This document shows, piece by piece, positions 51,143-60,820 of a stretch of DNA of 64,000 nucleotides (position 1 is its first letter; each line of letters opens with the position of its first letter). The stretch is from positions 379,845-443,844 of the forward strand of contig NZ_JACIBY010000005.1 of assembly GCF_014195535.1 (NCBI RefSeq). Reading direction: 5' to 3'. Source of the stretch: Runella defluvii. GTDB taxonomy: Bacteria; Bacteroidota; Bacteroidia; Cytophagales; Spirosomataceae. The notes below the pieces were generated by a model that made no database searches, was not told the DNA's origin, and worked only from the letters and a program-made list of their open reading frames with translations. The position numbers and the translations under genes are program-made.

Positions 51143-51799
51143 ATGAGAAAATTATTTTTGGGATTGGTAGTGGCCTCCTTATGGGCATTTGGAGCCGCCG
51201 CTCAGACCGCCAACCCCGACGCACCTCCACCACCAGTACGACCCAATAATGATGGCCCCATCAAAGTGTTAGACGCACCTCCTCGCAAACAAGATCCAGA
51301 GCGTCCGCCTTCGCCCTTAGACCGCCTTCGCTTGGGAGGAAGTATTGGGCCACTGTCGTTTGGAACCGTAACCAGTATTGGGGTTTCGCCCGTGGCAGGG
51401 TATCAGGTTACTAATCGCCTTTCGTTAGGGGGTGGTTTTACGTATCAATACACCCAACTCCGCTATTCTCCTACCCTTAAAAGTAGCTACGATAACTACG
51501 GCGGACGAGTGTTTGGGATGTTTAATGTTTACGAAAGTATCAACTTAAACGCTGAATACGAATCGCTTAACGTCCAATACCGCGACTACAACGCCAGCGG
51601 CGTACGTAAGCGAACTTGGATAAATTCGGCCATGGTGGGAGCTTCGTACTCCACTCCGATTGGGGGGCGTTTTATCAAGGCATTTAACCTGATGTTGTTG
51701 TATAACCTAAGTTACAACAACTTGGTGAACCCTTCATATCCCGCAGAGAACATTTATCCGACTTCGAGCCCATTGGTGATTCGAGCCGTATTGTTTTAG
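51143..51799 (+). CDS. Secreted outer-membrane barrel-like protein
   Basis: A 218-residue protein with a signal peptide (MRKLFLGLVVASLWAFG, cleavage near AAQ), a Pro/Arg-rich linker (PDAPPPPVRPNNDG to PERPPSPLDRL, about 25-65) and a barrel-like domain with strands such as TVTSIGVSPVAGYQVT, LSLGGGFTYQYTQLRY, GRVFGMFNVYESINLN and MVGASYSTPIGG. No family is recognised. It lies 79 bp downstream of the GldA-like gene, on the same strand, so the two may be functionally linked, but there is no clear evidence. Confidence 0.7.
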   Translation: MRKLFLGLVVASLWAFGAAAQTANPDAPPPPVRPNNDGPIKVLDAPPRKQDPERPPSPLDRLRLGGSIGPLSFGTVTSIGVSPVAGYQVTNRLSLGGGFTYQYTQLRYSPTLKSSYDNYGGRVFGMFNVYESINLNAEYESLNVQYRDYNASGVRKRTWINSAMVGASYSTPIGGRFIKAFNLMLLYNLSYNNLVNPSYPAENIYPTSSPLVIRAVLF

Positions 51800-51817
51800 T
51801 GTTTTAGTGTTTTTCAG

Positions 51818-51885
51818 TGTCGAGGGGCGAGTGCAGAGTGTCGAGTGTATTTTTGTATTCGACACTCTGCACTCGCCCCTCGACA
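51818..51885. terminator. Perfect 27-bp inverted repeat between convergent genes
   Basis: Arms 51818-51844 and 51859-51885 are exact reverse complements (TCGAGGGGCGAGTGCAGAG core) with a 14-base T-rich loop. It is too perfect and too long for an ordinary terminator. It lies between the barrel protein and ribBA, whose 3' ends face each other, so it could terminate both. Confidence 0.7.
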
Positions 51886-51900
51886 TTCTACCCTAGACAT

Positions 51901-53148
51901 TTATTCTTTCACAGCTGCAAACTGCGTAAGGCGGTGCCCCATTTTGTCGCGCTTTGTTTTCAAATATCCTTCATTGTACTGATTTGCAGGCATTTCGATG
52001 GGCACACAATCAATAATTTCTAGGCCATAACCCATCAAACCCACCCGTTTTTTAGGGTTGTTTGAAATGAGTTTGATTTTGCTCAATCCCAAATCGCGCA
52101 AAATCTGTGCGCCTACGCCATAATCACGCTCGTCCATTTTAAACCCAAGGGCAATATTGGCGTCAACCGTATCCAAGCCATTTTCTTGCAATTTATAGGC
52201 TTTCAGTTTGTTGATAAGTCCAATACCACGCCCTTCTTGGTTCATATACACCACCACGCCTTTGCCCGCGCGCTCAACCATTTCCATCGACGCGTGCAAT
52301 TGCGGCCCGCAGTCGCAACGGCATGACCCGAAAATATCGCCCGTCACGCACGATGAGTGAACGCGCACCAATACGGGTTCATCTTTTTCCCACGTACCTT
52401 TAATAAGGGCTAAGTGTAACTCCTCGGTATGGATTTGGCGGAACGCAATCATGTCGAAATGCCCCCATTCGGTCGGCATGTCAACGGCGATTTCGCGCTT
52501 GATAAGGGTTTCTTTCTGAAGACGGTATTCAATCAAATCCTTGATAGACACCAACTTCATATCAAACTTATCGGCCAATTCGCGCAGCTGTGGCAAACGC
52601 GCCATCGTACCGTCTTCGTTCAAAATCTCAATAAGGACTCCCGCAGGTTTTAATCCTGCCAAACGCGCAAAATCAATGGCAGCTTCGGTATGACCCGTGC
52701 GACGAAGTACGCCGCCAGGCATGGCACGAAGCGGAAAAATATGTCCTGGACGACCTAATTCTTCGGGACGGATGGTAGGATCCACCAAAGCTTGAATGGT
52801 TTTAGAACGGTCGGAAGCCGAAATTCCCGTCGTACAGCCGTGCCCCAGCAAATCGACCGATACGGTAAACGGTGTCTCGTGCGTAGAAGTATTATCTCCC
52901 ACCATCATTTTGAGGCCCAATTCCTCGCAGCGCTCCACGGTAAGGGGGGCACACATGAGCCCTCGGCCTTCTTTTACCATGAAGTTCACCATTTCAGGCG
53001 TGGTCATTTCGGCCGCACAAATAAAGTCTCCTTCATTTTCACGGTCTTCATCATCGACCACAATGATGATTTTCCCTGCTCGAATGTCTTCAATCGCCGA
53101 TTCAATGGTATCGAGCTTGATGGAATTGGTATTATTATTGCTATCCAT
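51901..53148 (-). CDS. ribBA: RibBA: 3,4-dihydroxy-2-butanone 4-phosphate synthase / GTP cyclohydrolase II
   Basis: A 415-residue bifunctional enzyme that supplies both precursors of riboflavin synthesis. The N-terminal RibB part (residues 1-210) has [40 protein letters not shown] and [12 protein letters not shown]. The C-terminal RibA part has the zinc-binding cysteines of [29 protein letters not shown] and [12 protein letters not shown]. Fusion of both halves is the common form. Upstream, TATCTTTG on the minus strand (53261-53254) resembles a -7 promoter box; no RFN riboswitch is visible. Confidence 0.95.
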   Translation of the reverse strand: MDSNNNTNSIKLDTIESAIEDIRAGKIIIVVDDEDRENEGDFICAAEMTTPEMVNFMVKEGRGLMCAPLTVERCEELGLKMMVGDNTSTHETPFTVSVDLLGHGCTTGISASDRSKTIQALVDPTIRPEELGRPGHIFPLRAMPGGVLRRTGHTEAAIDFARLAGLKPAGVLIEILNEDGTMARLPQLRELADKFDMKLVSIKDLIEYRLQKETLIKREIAVDMPTEWGHFDMIAFRQIHTEELHLALIKGTWEKDEPVLVRVHSSCVTGDIFGSCRCDCGPQLHASMEMVERAGKGVVVYMNQEGRGIGLINKLKAYKLQENGLDTVDANIALGFKMDERDYGVGAQILRDLGLSKIKLISNNPKKRVGLMGYGLEIIDCVPIEMPANQYNEGYLKTKRDKMGHRLTQFAAVKE

Positions 53149-53299
53149 GTATCAAATAAAAATAGTTTGCGAAAAACAACGTTTTATGTTTACGATTCTG
53201 TGTAGTGCGTGTAATTCTTTTCGTAGTAAGTTTGTTAGTAAAACAACCTTTTGCAAAGATACGTTCTTTGGGGAGAAGGAAATCGGAAATCATAAATCT

Positions 53300-55267
53300 A
53301 TGAAATCATCTCTTGTACTTTTTTTCTTTTTGGTAAGCCTAGCCGTCTTGGGGCAAGATTATTGTGACCCTGCTCAACGAAACGCTGCAATTGGCAATGG
53401 CGGATTTATCGTAAAAGGCTCGTCTGTTGGTTGTCTTTTATTTGATGTTAATGTAGAAAAAACGGTGGGAGAAAATGCCCAATACATTTATGACTACAAA
53501 GGTGGCGACCCTACCAAAGCGCCTTATGCAGCTACTGCCACCACGTCACATCGCTATACTAAACTTGGCAAATATACCATTCTCCAGCTTGTAAGCACGG
53601 GGGGCACAGGAGCCATCGCCTGCCGCGTAGTAGAAGCTGTCACAGCGCCCAATTATAAAGTACAAGTCTGTAGTGGGCGCAAAGTGGTAGTCACAATCGC
53701 CGACGATTCTACCACCAAAGGTTATGAATCTTTTTTGGTTAATTTTGGAGGGGGTATTTTTATTCCTGTCTCCAAAGCCAATAGCCCTTACGTTATTTCT
53801 TATGCTTACCCTGCTACTGCCAATGCCGCAACCATTTCGGTAACGGGTACTGCCCCTGGCAATATTCCGCTTACCTGCAAAAAAGATACGAGTGTAGTTC
53901 TGAATACTTCTACTGCAACGGGCGTATCCATCCGCAAAGTAACCACTCGCCCCGACGGCACGGTGGATGTGCTTGTCAAAGGTAGCGCAGGCATCAAAGC
54001 CGACATTCAAATCGACGAAGGCGCGACGGGAACGTTTAAAAACACGGGCCAAAGCGCGACCACCAACGATACCACCACGGTGACGATTCGCGCCATCAAC
54101 GCCGCCCAAAACGCTTATTGTTTTCGCCTAAGTACCAGCGACGTCTGCGACAATACCACCACTACCTCCAGCGTAGTCTGTGCCACGAGCTTAGATGTTG
54201 TAGCTCAAAACCAACAAAACGTACTCACTTGGAAAGAATATCCGCACGCGGCCTCATTTCAAAATTACCGCGTCAATCTCAACGGAACCCCTAGCCCAGT
54301 GGTCACGAATCGTACCACAACAACCCAAACTGACCGCAACGTGACCTGCGGAAATCAGTATTGTTATCAAGTCACGGTGACATTGGCGGGAGGCGTTGAA
54401 TCGGTTTCGCAACTGCGCTGTGTTCAAGCCATTTCTAGCGATGTTCCATCAAAAATTACCAACGTTGTGGCTTCGGTACTCGAAGAAGAACAAAAAGTAG
54501 AAGTACGTATTACCAATCCACCAGCGTCGGGAGCTAGTCCTTCTCGATTCAAAACCATTTTTTTACGCGCCGACAATGGCAGCAACAACTACCAAGAGGT
54601 GGGGGTTGCCAATAACCAATTGACATTTATTGACCCCACCGCCAACCCCAATGCTCAATCGTACTGCTATAAAGTTCAATACGAAAACAGTTGCGGAAAT
54701 CGCTCCGAACCAAGCGACCCCGTTTGTTCAATTCACTTATATTCCAAAACCAGCTCAACCGTTGACTGGACCATTGATTCTCCATTCTTGTTTCCGGTTG
54801 GCTACTACGCTTTAGAGATATTGAACGAGCAAGGGGTTCTTGTTGACCAAGTTCGTTTGGGAGGAAACTCTAGCTTCGACCCTGACACTTATAATCCTGA
54901 CCAACAGCAGTTTAGATACCGAATACTTGCTTATCCACAAGGGTCTTCGGGGTTAATAAGTTATTCCAACCCTTACGTCTTTGTCCGCAATGCTCTTGTC
55001 TTCATTCCCGATGCGTTTTCTCCTAACCAAGACAATGTCAACGACTTTTTTGCGATGCAAGGGCAATTTGTCAATACTTCAAGACTGATTGTCTATAACC
55101 GATGGGGCGAAGTGCTTTTTGAATCCGATGACGCGATAAAAAAAGGGTGGGACGGAAAACTCAATGGACAGCCCGCACCCGAAGGGTCTTACGTGTATCG
55201 GATTGAAGTAAGTGATTTGCTTGGTAAAAATTTTGTTAAAATCGGGACTTTCTTACTCGCTCGGTAG
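53300..55267 (+). CDS. T9SS type B sorting domain-containing secreted protein
   Basis: A 655-residue secreted protein. The signal peptide (MKSSLVLFFFLVSLAVLG, cleavage after GQ) precedes a PKD-like domain (residues about 55-130) and two fibronectin-like domains (VLTWKEYPHAASFQNYRV, VASVLEEEQKVEVRITN). The last 95 residues are a type B sorting domain (VFIPDAFSPNQDNVNDFFA, LIVYNRWGEVLFESDD, GWDGKLNGQPAPEGSYVYR, KIGTFLLAR). Type B domains direct proteins through the T9SS to the surface in gliding Bacteroidota. I start at 53300; the open frame starts 504 bp earlier, overlapping ribBA and its promoter, which is not plausible. Last 15 bp overlap the LytTR gene. Confidence 0.88.
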   Translation: MKSSLVLFFFLVSLAVLGQDYCDPAQRNAAIGNGGFIVKGSSVGCLLFDVNVEKTVGENAQYIYDYKGGDPTKAPYAATATTSHRYTKLGKYTILQLVSTGGTGAIACRVVEAVTAPNYKVQVCSGRKVVVTIADDSTTKGYESFLVNFGGGIFIPVSKANSPYVISYAYPATANAATISVTGTAPGNIPLTCKKDTSVVLNTSTATGVSIRKVTTRPDGTVDVLVKGSAGIKADIQIDEGATGTFKNTGQSATTNDTTTVTIRAINAAQNAYCFRLSTSDVCDNTTTTSSVVCATSLDVVAQNQQNVLTWKEYPHAASFQNYRVNLNGTPSPVVTNRTTTTQTDRNVTCGNQYCYQVTVTLAGGVESVSQLRCVQAISSDVPSKITNVVASVLEEEQKVEVRITNPPASGASPSRFKTIFLRADNGSNNYQEVGVANNQLTFIDPTANPNAQSYCYKVQYENSCGNRSEPSDPVCSIHLYSKTSSTVDWTIDSPFLFPVGYYALEILNEQGVLVDQVRLGGNSSFDPDTYNPDQQQFRYRILAYPQGSSGLISYSNPYVFVRNALVFIPDAFSPNQDNVNDFFAMQGQFVNTSRLIVYNRWGEVLFESDDAIKKGWDGKLNGQPAPEGSYVYRIEVSDLLGKNFVKIGTFLLAR

Positions 55268-55975
55268 TTTTCGGTACTTTTGCTCAAACTCAACTAGGTA
55301 GCGGTTTCCAATCGGAATTTCGACATTACCTAAGTGGACTTTGGCCCTCTGAACTGCCGTTATCCGTTCAAAAGCGACAATAAACGAATTGTGAATACGC
55401 CCAAACTGCTCTTCGGGCAGTTTGGCTTCCATGGCTTTTAGGTTCAGGCGCGTCAGAATGGGTTTCGGTTGCTGCGTGGTGTATATTTTGACGTAGTCTT
55501 TGAGCCCTTCCACGTAATTTACTTCATCGAAATAAATCTTGATTTCTTTGTATTCCGAAAAAACAAAGAAAAAACCACGTTCCGCAACCGCTGGCGTCTC
55601 CTCTTTCTGACGCAATTCAAACAATTCTTTGGCCCGAAATACTGCTTTTTCAAAACGTCCAAACGGAATCGGTTTGAGTAAATAATCCACGACATTTAGT
55701 TCAAAACCCTCCAAAGCATACTGCTCATAGGCCGTCGTAAAAATCACCATTGGCGGTTGTGAAAGTCCGCGTAAAAATTGCGTTCCTGTCAACGTAGGCA
55801 TCTGAATATCCAGAAAAATGAGGTCCACTGAATGGGTTTTAAGCCACAAATCAGCATCGAAGGCATTTGAAAAAGTAGCTTGTAGATCCAAGTACGGAAA
55901 CCGACGAAGGTCATCGGCCAAAATCGCCAAAGCAAACGGCTCGTCGTCAATGGCTATGCAACGTAACTGCGTCAT
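55253..55975 (-). CDS. LytTR family response regulator
   Basis: A 240-residue response regulator. The receiver domain has phosphoacceptor D56 (VDLIFLDIQMP), with the acidic D10-D11 pair and the Lys of the LLKPIPFGRFEK stretch. The DNA-binding LytTR domain follows (EIKIYFDEVNYVEGLKDYVK, ARLNLKAMEAKLPEEQFGRI-like and ITAVQRAKVHLGNVEIPIGN). It forms a two-component pair with the sensor kinase encoded just upstream; the two overlap by 4 bp (ATGA). The 3' end overlaps the convergent T9SS type B protein by 15 bp. Target genes are unknown. Confidence 0.93.
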   Translation of the reverse strand: MTQLRCIAIDDEPFALAILADDLRRFPYLDLQATFSNAFDADLWLKTHSVDLIFLDIQMPTLTGTQFLRGLSQPPMVIFTTAYEQYALEGFELNVVDYLLKPIPFGRFEKAVFRAKELFELRQKEETPAVAERGFFFVFSEYKEIKIYFDEVNYVEGLKDYVKIYTTQQPKPILTRLNLKAMEAKLPEEQFGRIHNSFIVAFERITAVQRAKVHLGNVEIPIGNRYLVEFEQKYRKLPSE

Positions 55976-57060
55976 GGGGCTAGTTCAAGGGATAATTCCA
56001 CCCGAAATGTAGTGGCGTTGGTGTAAATATGCAATTCGTGCCGCTGTGGATAATGCAGGGCCAGGCGGCGTTCCACATTTTTTATCCCCAATCCCGACGC
56101 ACCTTCCTTGGGTAGGTTATTTTCAAAAATGGGGTTTTCGGCAAAAAACAACAAGTGGTTTTCTCCCACCCGAAAGCCAATCACGATGTCACTTTTTTGT
56201 TGACTGTGCAAGCCGTATTTAAACGCATTTTCGACAAAAGGCAAAAACAATAAAGGCTCAATTTGATACCTTTCAATCGCTCCTTCGTGTACAAACGAAA
56301 CGGAGTTTTGCTCGGTCAGTCGCATTTTTTGGAGGTCAATAAAATGCTGCAAATGCTCAATTTCTTGCGCTAATGGCACGCGTTCGTGGTTGGCCTGATA
56401 AATCACGTACCGCAGCAACTGCGACAGTTTCACCACTGCTTCTTCGGCATTATCCGACTTTTGGCGTGTCAACCAGCGAATGTTGTTGAGCGTATTAAAC
56501 AAAAAATGTGGGCTGATTTGAAGTTTCAACACGGCCAATTCGGCGGCTATTTTTTCCAATTGAATCTGTTGTTTTTCTTCGCGTTCGCGCAAACGGTCAC
56601 GCACCAAGGCAATCATCGAGCTGGCCAACGTAATCAAACAAAACGATAAAAAAGCGGTGATTTGAGGAGGCCCTATCGCCCCAAAAGGAGGCCGAACGGG
56701 CATTCTGCCCGAGGGTGGTGGCATCGGCGGAGGTACTTGCCCAAGCATCGGGGGGCGGCTCATTCGCCACCACTGCATCAGCAAATCGTTGGCAATCAAA
56801 TAAATCAACAATGCTCCTGCCACTGCCCCCACGTACGCAATCACATTCTTTTTAGACAGCAGATTCGGGATTAAGCGTTGGAGATTGAGGTAAAAAAAGG
56901 CAATCAACAAGGCATCACCTGCCAGCTTACTCAGCAAAAAACTGCCAAAATTTGGCGGAAACCAGGTGTTTGAAAAGGAAAAAAATAGCAACGGAGAGGC
57001 GATGTAAACTACCCAGCCAATGAGGTGCAGCCACCCGTTATATCGTTCTAAATACTTCAT
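55972..57060 (-). CDS. LytS-like sensor histidine kinase
   Basis: A 362-residue membrane kinase. About four hydrophobic helices (LIGWVVYIASPLLFFSF, LLSKLAGDALLIAFFY, VIAYVGAVAGALLIYLIAN, ITAFLSFCLITLASSMI) with a Pro-rich periplasmic or cytoplasmic loop (VPPPMPPPSGRMPVRPP) are followed by the His_kinase domain: LKLQISPHFLFNTLNN with phosphoacceptor H185, then the HATPase part (FLPFVENAFKYGL, GLGIKNVERRLAL). It partners the LytTR regulator downstream. The sensed signal is unknown. Confidence 0.92.
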   Translation of the reverse strand: MKYLERYNGWLHLIGWVVYIASPLLFFSFSNTWFPPNFGSFLLSKLAGDALLIAFFYLNLQRLIPNLLSKKNVIAYVGAVAGALLIYLIANDLLMQWWRMSRPPMLGQVPPPMPPPSGRMPVRPPFGAIGPPQITAFLSFCLITLASSMIALVRDRLREREEKQQIQLEKIAAELAVLKLQISPHFLFNTLNNIRWLTRQKSDNAEEAVVKLSQLLRYVIYQANHERVPLAQEIEHLQHFIDLQKMRLTEQNSVSFVHEGAIERYQIEPLLFLPFVENAFKYGLHSQQKSDIVIGFRVGENHLLFFAENPIFENNLPKEGASGLGIKNVERRLALHYPQRHELHIYTNATTFRVELSLELAP

Positions 57061-57263
57061 AAAATCCTTTTCCTAGCTATACATTTTTTTACCCACCTTC
57101 GTTGCAATGTGTCTATTTATCAGCGGTTTGTGTAGAGCCTTTGCCAAACTTAACAATTTCTTAACATTCTTCTACACATATCCAGTATTTGTAGGCACAT
57201 ACGGCAAGAGCTGCCACATCTTGCGTTCATTGGCGGTAATCAACTTTAAAACCGCCATAACCG

Positions 57264-58769
57264 ATGAAACGCACACCTTATCTTTTTTTGCTCAGCTTGC
57301 TCTGTTGGATTTCCGTCGAAAGCATGAGCCAAAACAACACTTCTACCCCAAAAAGTAAGTCACGCCGACCCAATTACGAGGTAGTCTTTCCTCAAAATCG
57401 CGTGAATACGCTAGAAATCACGCTTACCCAAGCCACTTGGGATAGCATACAAATAGATATGAAAAAGAAATTTGGGAATGAATTTGGAAAAGGAAGTCGA
57501 TTTCCAGGACCGATGCCTAGAAATGGGGCTTCTGCAGCTGCCATGCGGGAGGGAGGTTCGATGGGCGGAGGTCCTGCTTCTTTTGGCCAAAGCGAGCCCA
57601 ATTATGTGGTAGCTTCGTTGAAGTTTAACGGAAAAACGTGGAATTCGGTAGGTTTTCGCCTCAAAGGCAATTCGACCCTAATGATGTCTTGGGGACAAGG
57701 GATTTACAAATTGCCTTTCCGATTATCGTTTGATGAATTTGCACCTAAAGGGACAGCGAAACCCTCATTTTACGGCTTTCATGAGTTGTCGATGTCACCT
57801 GCGGCCAACGACCCTTCACTTTTACACGAAAAAGTGGCCGCTGATTTATTCCGTCAAGCAGGCATTCCCGCCGCCCAAACGGCTTTCTATCGCGTATTTA
57901 TCAATTTTGGAGAAGGCTTGAAATACTGTGGGGTTTATACCATGGTTGAGGTAATCGACGACACGATGGTTGGTACTCAGTTTGGAGATACCAAAGGAAA
58001 TATTTACAAACCCGAATCTACGTTTCAGAAGTTTACGGCGGTTCAGTTTGAAAAGAAAAATAACAAGAAAAAAGCAGATTACTCAGACGTTCAGTCGTTC
58101 ATCAAGGCGCTAAATGATTCTACTCGGCTTACACAGCCTGCCCAGTGGCGAGCGCATTTGGAAGCTACCTTCAATGTTCCTCATTTTTTAAAATACTTGG
58201 CCATCAACAACGTCATTGGCAACTGGGATACCTACGGAGCCATGGCGCACAACTTTTACCTGTACAATTCGCCCACTAAAAAACTGACGTGGATTCCGTG
58301 GGACAACAACGAGGCATTTTCGAGCCGTGGTGGTGGAATGCCTCCTGCTGCAATGGCGCGCAATGAAAAACGTCCCAGCGAAAGTAGTAGTGGCCCTTCA
58401 GAAGGGTTCTTTCCACCGCCACCACCGATGGGAGGCAACAAAGGTGGATTTGGCGGGAATGTTTCCCTCGACCTTTCGACCGTCAGCAAGCAATGGCCAC
58501 TGATTCGCTACCTAGCCGATGATCCCGTCTATTTGACGCAATACAAAAATTACGTCAAAGCGTTTACCCAACATCTATTTACAACTACCAACATGAAAAA
58601 GTTATTGGAACGTCAGCATCGTCTTATTGCACCTTATGTGGAAGGCAAGGAGGCAAAACCTTATTCTCAGCTACGGGATACGGCTAGTTTTGGTCGTTCG
58701 CTCGAACAACTCAATGAACACGTCGTATCTCAAACGCAAAAAGTAGCAGCGTTTTTACAAAAGCCCTAG
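57264..58769 (+). CDS. CotH family protein (first of a pair)
   Basis: A 501-residue exported protein with a signal sequence (YLFLLSLLCWISVESMS) and a CotH domain: VVFPQNRVNTLEITLTQATW, LKFNGKTWNSVGFRLKGNST, GIYKLPFRLSFDEF, GEGLKYCGVYTMVEVIDD, ITWIPWDNNEAF-like and FLKYLAINNVIGNWDTYG. A Gly/Pro-rich loop (about residues 360-395) interrupts the C-terminal part. CotH proteins are atypical secreted protein kinases in spore-formers, but Bacteroidota members sit in VTC/DUF4956 clusters as here. Its tandem neighbour is a close paralogue. Confidence 0.85.
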   Translation: MKRTPYLFLLSLLCWISVESMSQNNTSTPKSKSRRPNYEVVFPQNRVNTLEITLTQATWDSIQIDMKKKFGNEFGKGSRFPGPMPRNGASAAAMREGGSMGGGPASFGQSEPNYVVASLKFNGKTWNSVGFRLKGNSTLMMSWGQGIYKLPFRLSFDEFAPKGTAKPSFYGFHELSMSPAANDPSLLHEKVAADLFRQAGIPAAQTAFYRVFINFGEGLKYCGVYTMVEVIDDTMVGTQFGDTKGNIYKPESTFQKFTAVQFEKKNNKKKADYSDVQSFIKALNDSTRLTQPAQWRAHLEATFNVPHFLKYLAINNVIGNWDTYGAMAHNFYLYNSPTKKLTWIPWDNNEAFSSRGGGMPPAAMARNEKRPSESSSGPSEGFFPPPPPMGGNKGGFGGNVSLDLSTVSKQWPLIRYLADDPVYLTQYKNYVKAFTQHLFTTTNMKKLLERQHRLIAPYVEGKEAKPYSQLRDTASFGRSLEQLNEHVVSQTQKVAAFLQKP

Positions 58770-58848
58770 TCCTCTTGCAACGTAACTATTTCTTTTAACG
58801 TAAACCTCATTGATACCGATGCCTCTAAACTCATATTCTGACACCTTT

Positions 58849-60330
58849 ATGAAAATTGTTCGTTCCACGCTCTTTGTGGTACTCATGGCCTTTGTTGTCA
58901 CCTCTTGTAAGGACAAAGTGCAAGATGTGTCCCCTGGCGATGGTACTGCCGAAACGGCCAATCCCGACTGGACGACCGAGTCGCACAGTGGCGATGGCAC
59001 CCCCAACTATGACATTGTCTTTCCACAAAGTCAGGTTAATACCCTCGAAATTACAATGACGGCGGCCGATTGGACGGCCATCAAAACCGACATGCAGACC
59101 CTGACGGGAACTGCTTTTGGTGCACGTGGCAGTAGTAGCACACAAGGAGGAGGAGGAGCACCTGCGGGAGGAACTCCCCCTAACGGAGGAACGATGCCTG
59201 GTGGAAATGGGAATGCAGCGGGGGGCGGAGCGCTTGACTTGATTGGTGGCGACCCTATCTACGTAGCAACTACATTGAAGTTTAACGGTAAAACCTGGAA
59301 CAAAGTAGGACTTCGCCTCAAAGGCAACTCCAGCCTTTCTTCGATTTGGGGAGCAGGGATTTATAAACTTCCTTTTCGACTAAAATTGGATGAATTTGAA
59401 GACAAATATCCAGAGATTGATAACCAACGCTTGTACGGTTTCAAAGAGCTCTCCATGTCACCCGCGTATGCCGATAACTCACTTATTCGGGAAAAAGTAG
59501 TGGCCGATATTTTTCGCATGGGAGGAGTAGCTACCGCTCGTACGGCCTTCTATAAAGTGTATATCAACTTTGGCGAAGGAGCCAAGTACTGTGGCGTATA
59601 TACCATGGTAGAAATCATTGACGACACGATGGTAAAAGACCAGTTTGGAGAAAAGAAAGGGAATATTTACAAGCCAGAATCGACATTTCAGTCGTTTGTT
59701 CAATCACAATTTGAAAAGAAAAATAACGAAACAACCCCTGATTACAGCGATGTGCAAGCGTTTGTGACGGCCCTCAACAGCACCGACCGCACCACCAACG
59801 CCGCACAGTGGCGCGCCAATCTCGAAAAAACCTTCAACGTGGATAATTATTTGAAGTACTTGGCCATCAACAACACCATTGTCAACTGGGATTCGTATGG
59901 AGCGATGGCGCACAATTATTACCTGTACAACTCGCCGACGAACAAATTGACGTGGATTCCGTGGGACCACAATATGTCGATGACTAGCTCATCAACGGGC
60001 GGAGGAATGAGCCGTTCGGCCGTGTCGTTGGCCATGACCGAAGTAGGGACGGGTTGGCCACTCATTCGCAACGTCGCCGCTGACCCCGTTTATTACGCCA
60101 AATACAAACAGTACGTGCGTTCGTTTGCCGATAATGTTTTCACCACTGCCAAAATGAACGAGTTGTTTGAAAAATACACAACGCTTATCACGCCCTACGT
60201 AACAGGTACTGAAAAAGAGGTGTCGCCTTACACCAACCTCACAAATACGGCCGCATTCACGGCATCGTTGGCTGAACTCAAACAACACGTTGTCACTCGA
60301 AACCAAGCAGTTAATACTTTCCTTAAATAA
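58849..60330 (+). CDS. CotH family lipoprotein (second of a pair)
   Basis: A 493-residue paralogue of the preceding gene, but a lipoprotein: LFVVLMAFVVTSC gives a Cys lipobox after which the mature part starts. The same motifs recur (VNTLEITMTAADWTAIKTDM, LKFNGKTWNKVGLRLKGNSS, GEGAKYCGVYTMVEIIDD, LTWIPWDHNMSM). The Gly-rich low-complexity loop at residues about 95-135 (GGGGAPAGGTPPNGG) is in a different place than in the first copy. I used ATG at 58849; the open frame starts 39 bp earlier. The next gene starts 8 bp after its stop. Confidence 0.85.
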   Translation: MKIVRSTLFVVLMAFVVTSCKDKVQDVSPGDGTAETANPDWTTESHSGDGTPNYDIVFPQSQVNTLEITMTAADWTAIKTDMQTLTGTAFGARGSSSTQGGGGAPAGGTPPNGGTMPGGNGNAAGGGALDLIGGDPIYVATTLKFNGKTWNKVGLRLKGNSSLSSIWGAGIYKLPFRLKLDEFEDKYPEIDNQRLYGFKELSMSPAYADNSLIREKVVADIFRMGGVATARTAFYKVYINFGEGAKYCGVYTMVEIIDDTMVKDQFGEKKGNIYKPESTFQSFVQSQFEKKNNETTPDYSDVQAFVTALNSTDRTTNAAQWRANLEKTFNVDNYLKYLAINNTIVNWDSYGAMAHNYYLYNSPTNKLTWIPWDHNMSMTSSSTGGGMSRSAVSLAMTEVGTGWPLIRNVAADPVYYAKYKQYVRSFADNVFTTAKMNELFEKYTTLITPYVTGTEKEVSPYTNLTNTAAFTASLAELKQHVVTRNQAVNTFLK

Positions 60331-60337
60331 AAAGTAT

Positions 60338-60820
60338 ATGTCGAACAGTAGCATCTTTGTGGCCTTATTGAGCATATCCGTTGGTTGGGCACAAAGCAAA
60401 AAGGAAGTAAAAAAGTACGACATTGTTTCTACCACCGAAACCATCGTCGAAGTCGTTGATGGAAAGGAAGTTACCCGAAATGATTCGTACAAAAAATTTG
60501 ACAAAGATGGCAACGTCATCGAAGAAGTGAAGTACGACAACTACGGAAAAGTGGAAGAACGTATCGTGCGGATTTTTGACAAATTCGATAATAAAACGCA
60601 AGAAATTACCTTCGATGCGACCAATCACCAACTCAAACGAGAAGTCTATAAATACAACGAACTAGGCGAAAAAGTCGAAGAGTCAGAATTCAATTCAAAA
60701 AATCAACTGGTTAGTCGTGCGGTTTTTGTTACCGACCGACGTGGCCTCAAATCGGAAAAGAAAACCTATGACAGCAAGGGCAAGCTCATTCAGACTAAAA
60801 AATACCGCTACGACGACTGA
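60338..60820 (+). CDS. Secreted YD-repeat-like protein of unknown function
   Basis: A 160-residue protein with a signal-like start (IFVALLSISVGWAQS). The mature part has short repeated segments of the type KYDNYGKVEERIVRIFDKFDN, YKYNELGEKVEESEFNSK and KTYDSKGKLIQTKKYRYD, which are like toxin- or RHS-associated YD repeats without an effector. I used the ATG at 60338; the open frame begins 48 bp upstream within the CotH gene. Its last 53 bp overlap the VTC gene. It probably belongs to the CotH-VTC operon. Confidence 0.7.
   Translation: MSNSSIFVALLSISVGWAQSKKEVKKYDIVSTTETIVEVVDGKEVTRNDSYKKFDKDGNVIEEVKYDNYGKVEERIVRIFDKFDNKTQEITFDATNHQLKREVYKYNELGEKVEESEFNSKNQLVSRAVFVTDRRGLKSEKKTYDSKGKLIQTKKYRYDD

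Noticed and set aside
52796-53299. 504-bp N-terminal extension of the T9SS type B protein
   Set aside because: It is antisense to ribBA and its promoter region, and the signal peptide starts at 53300.
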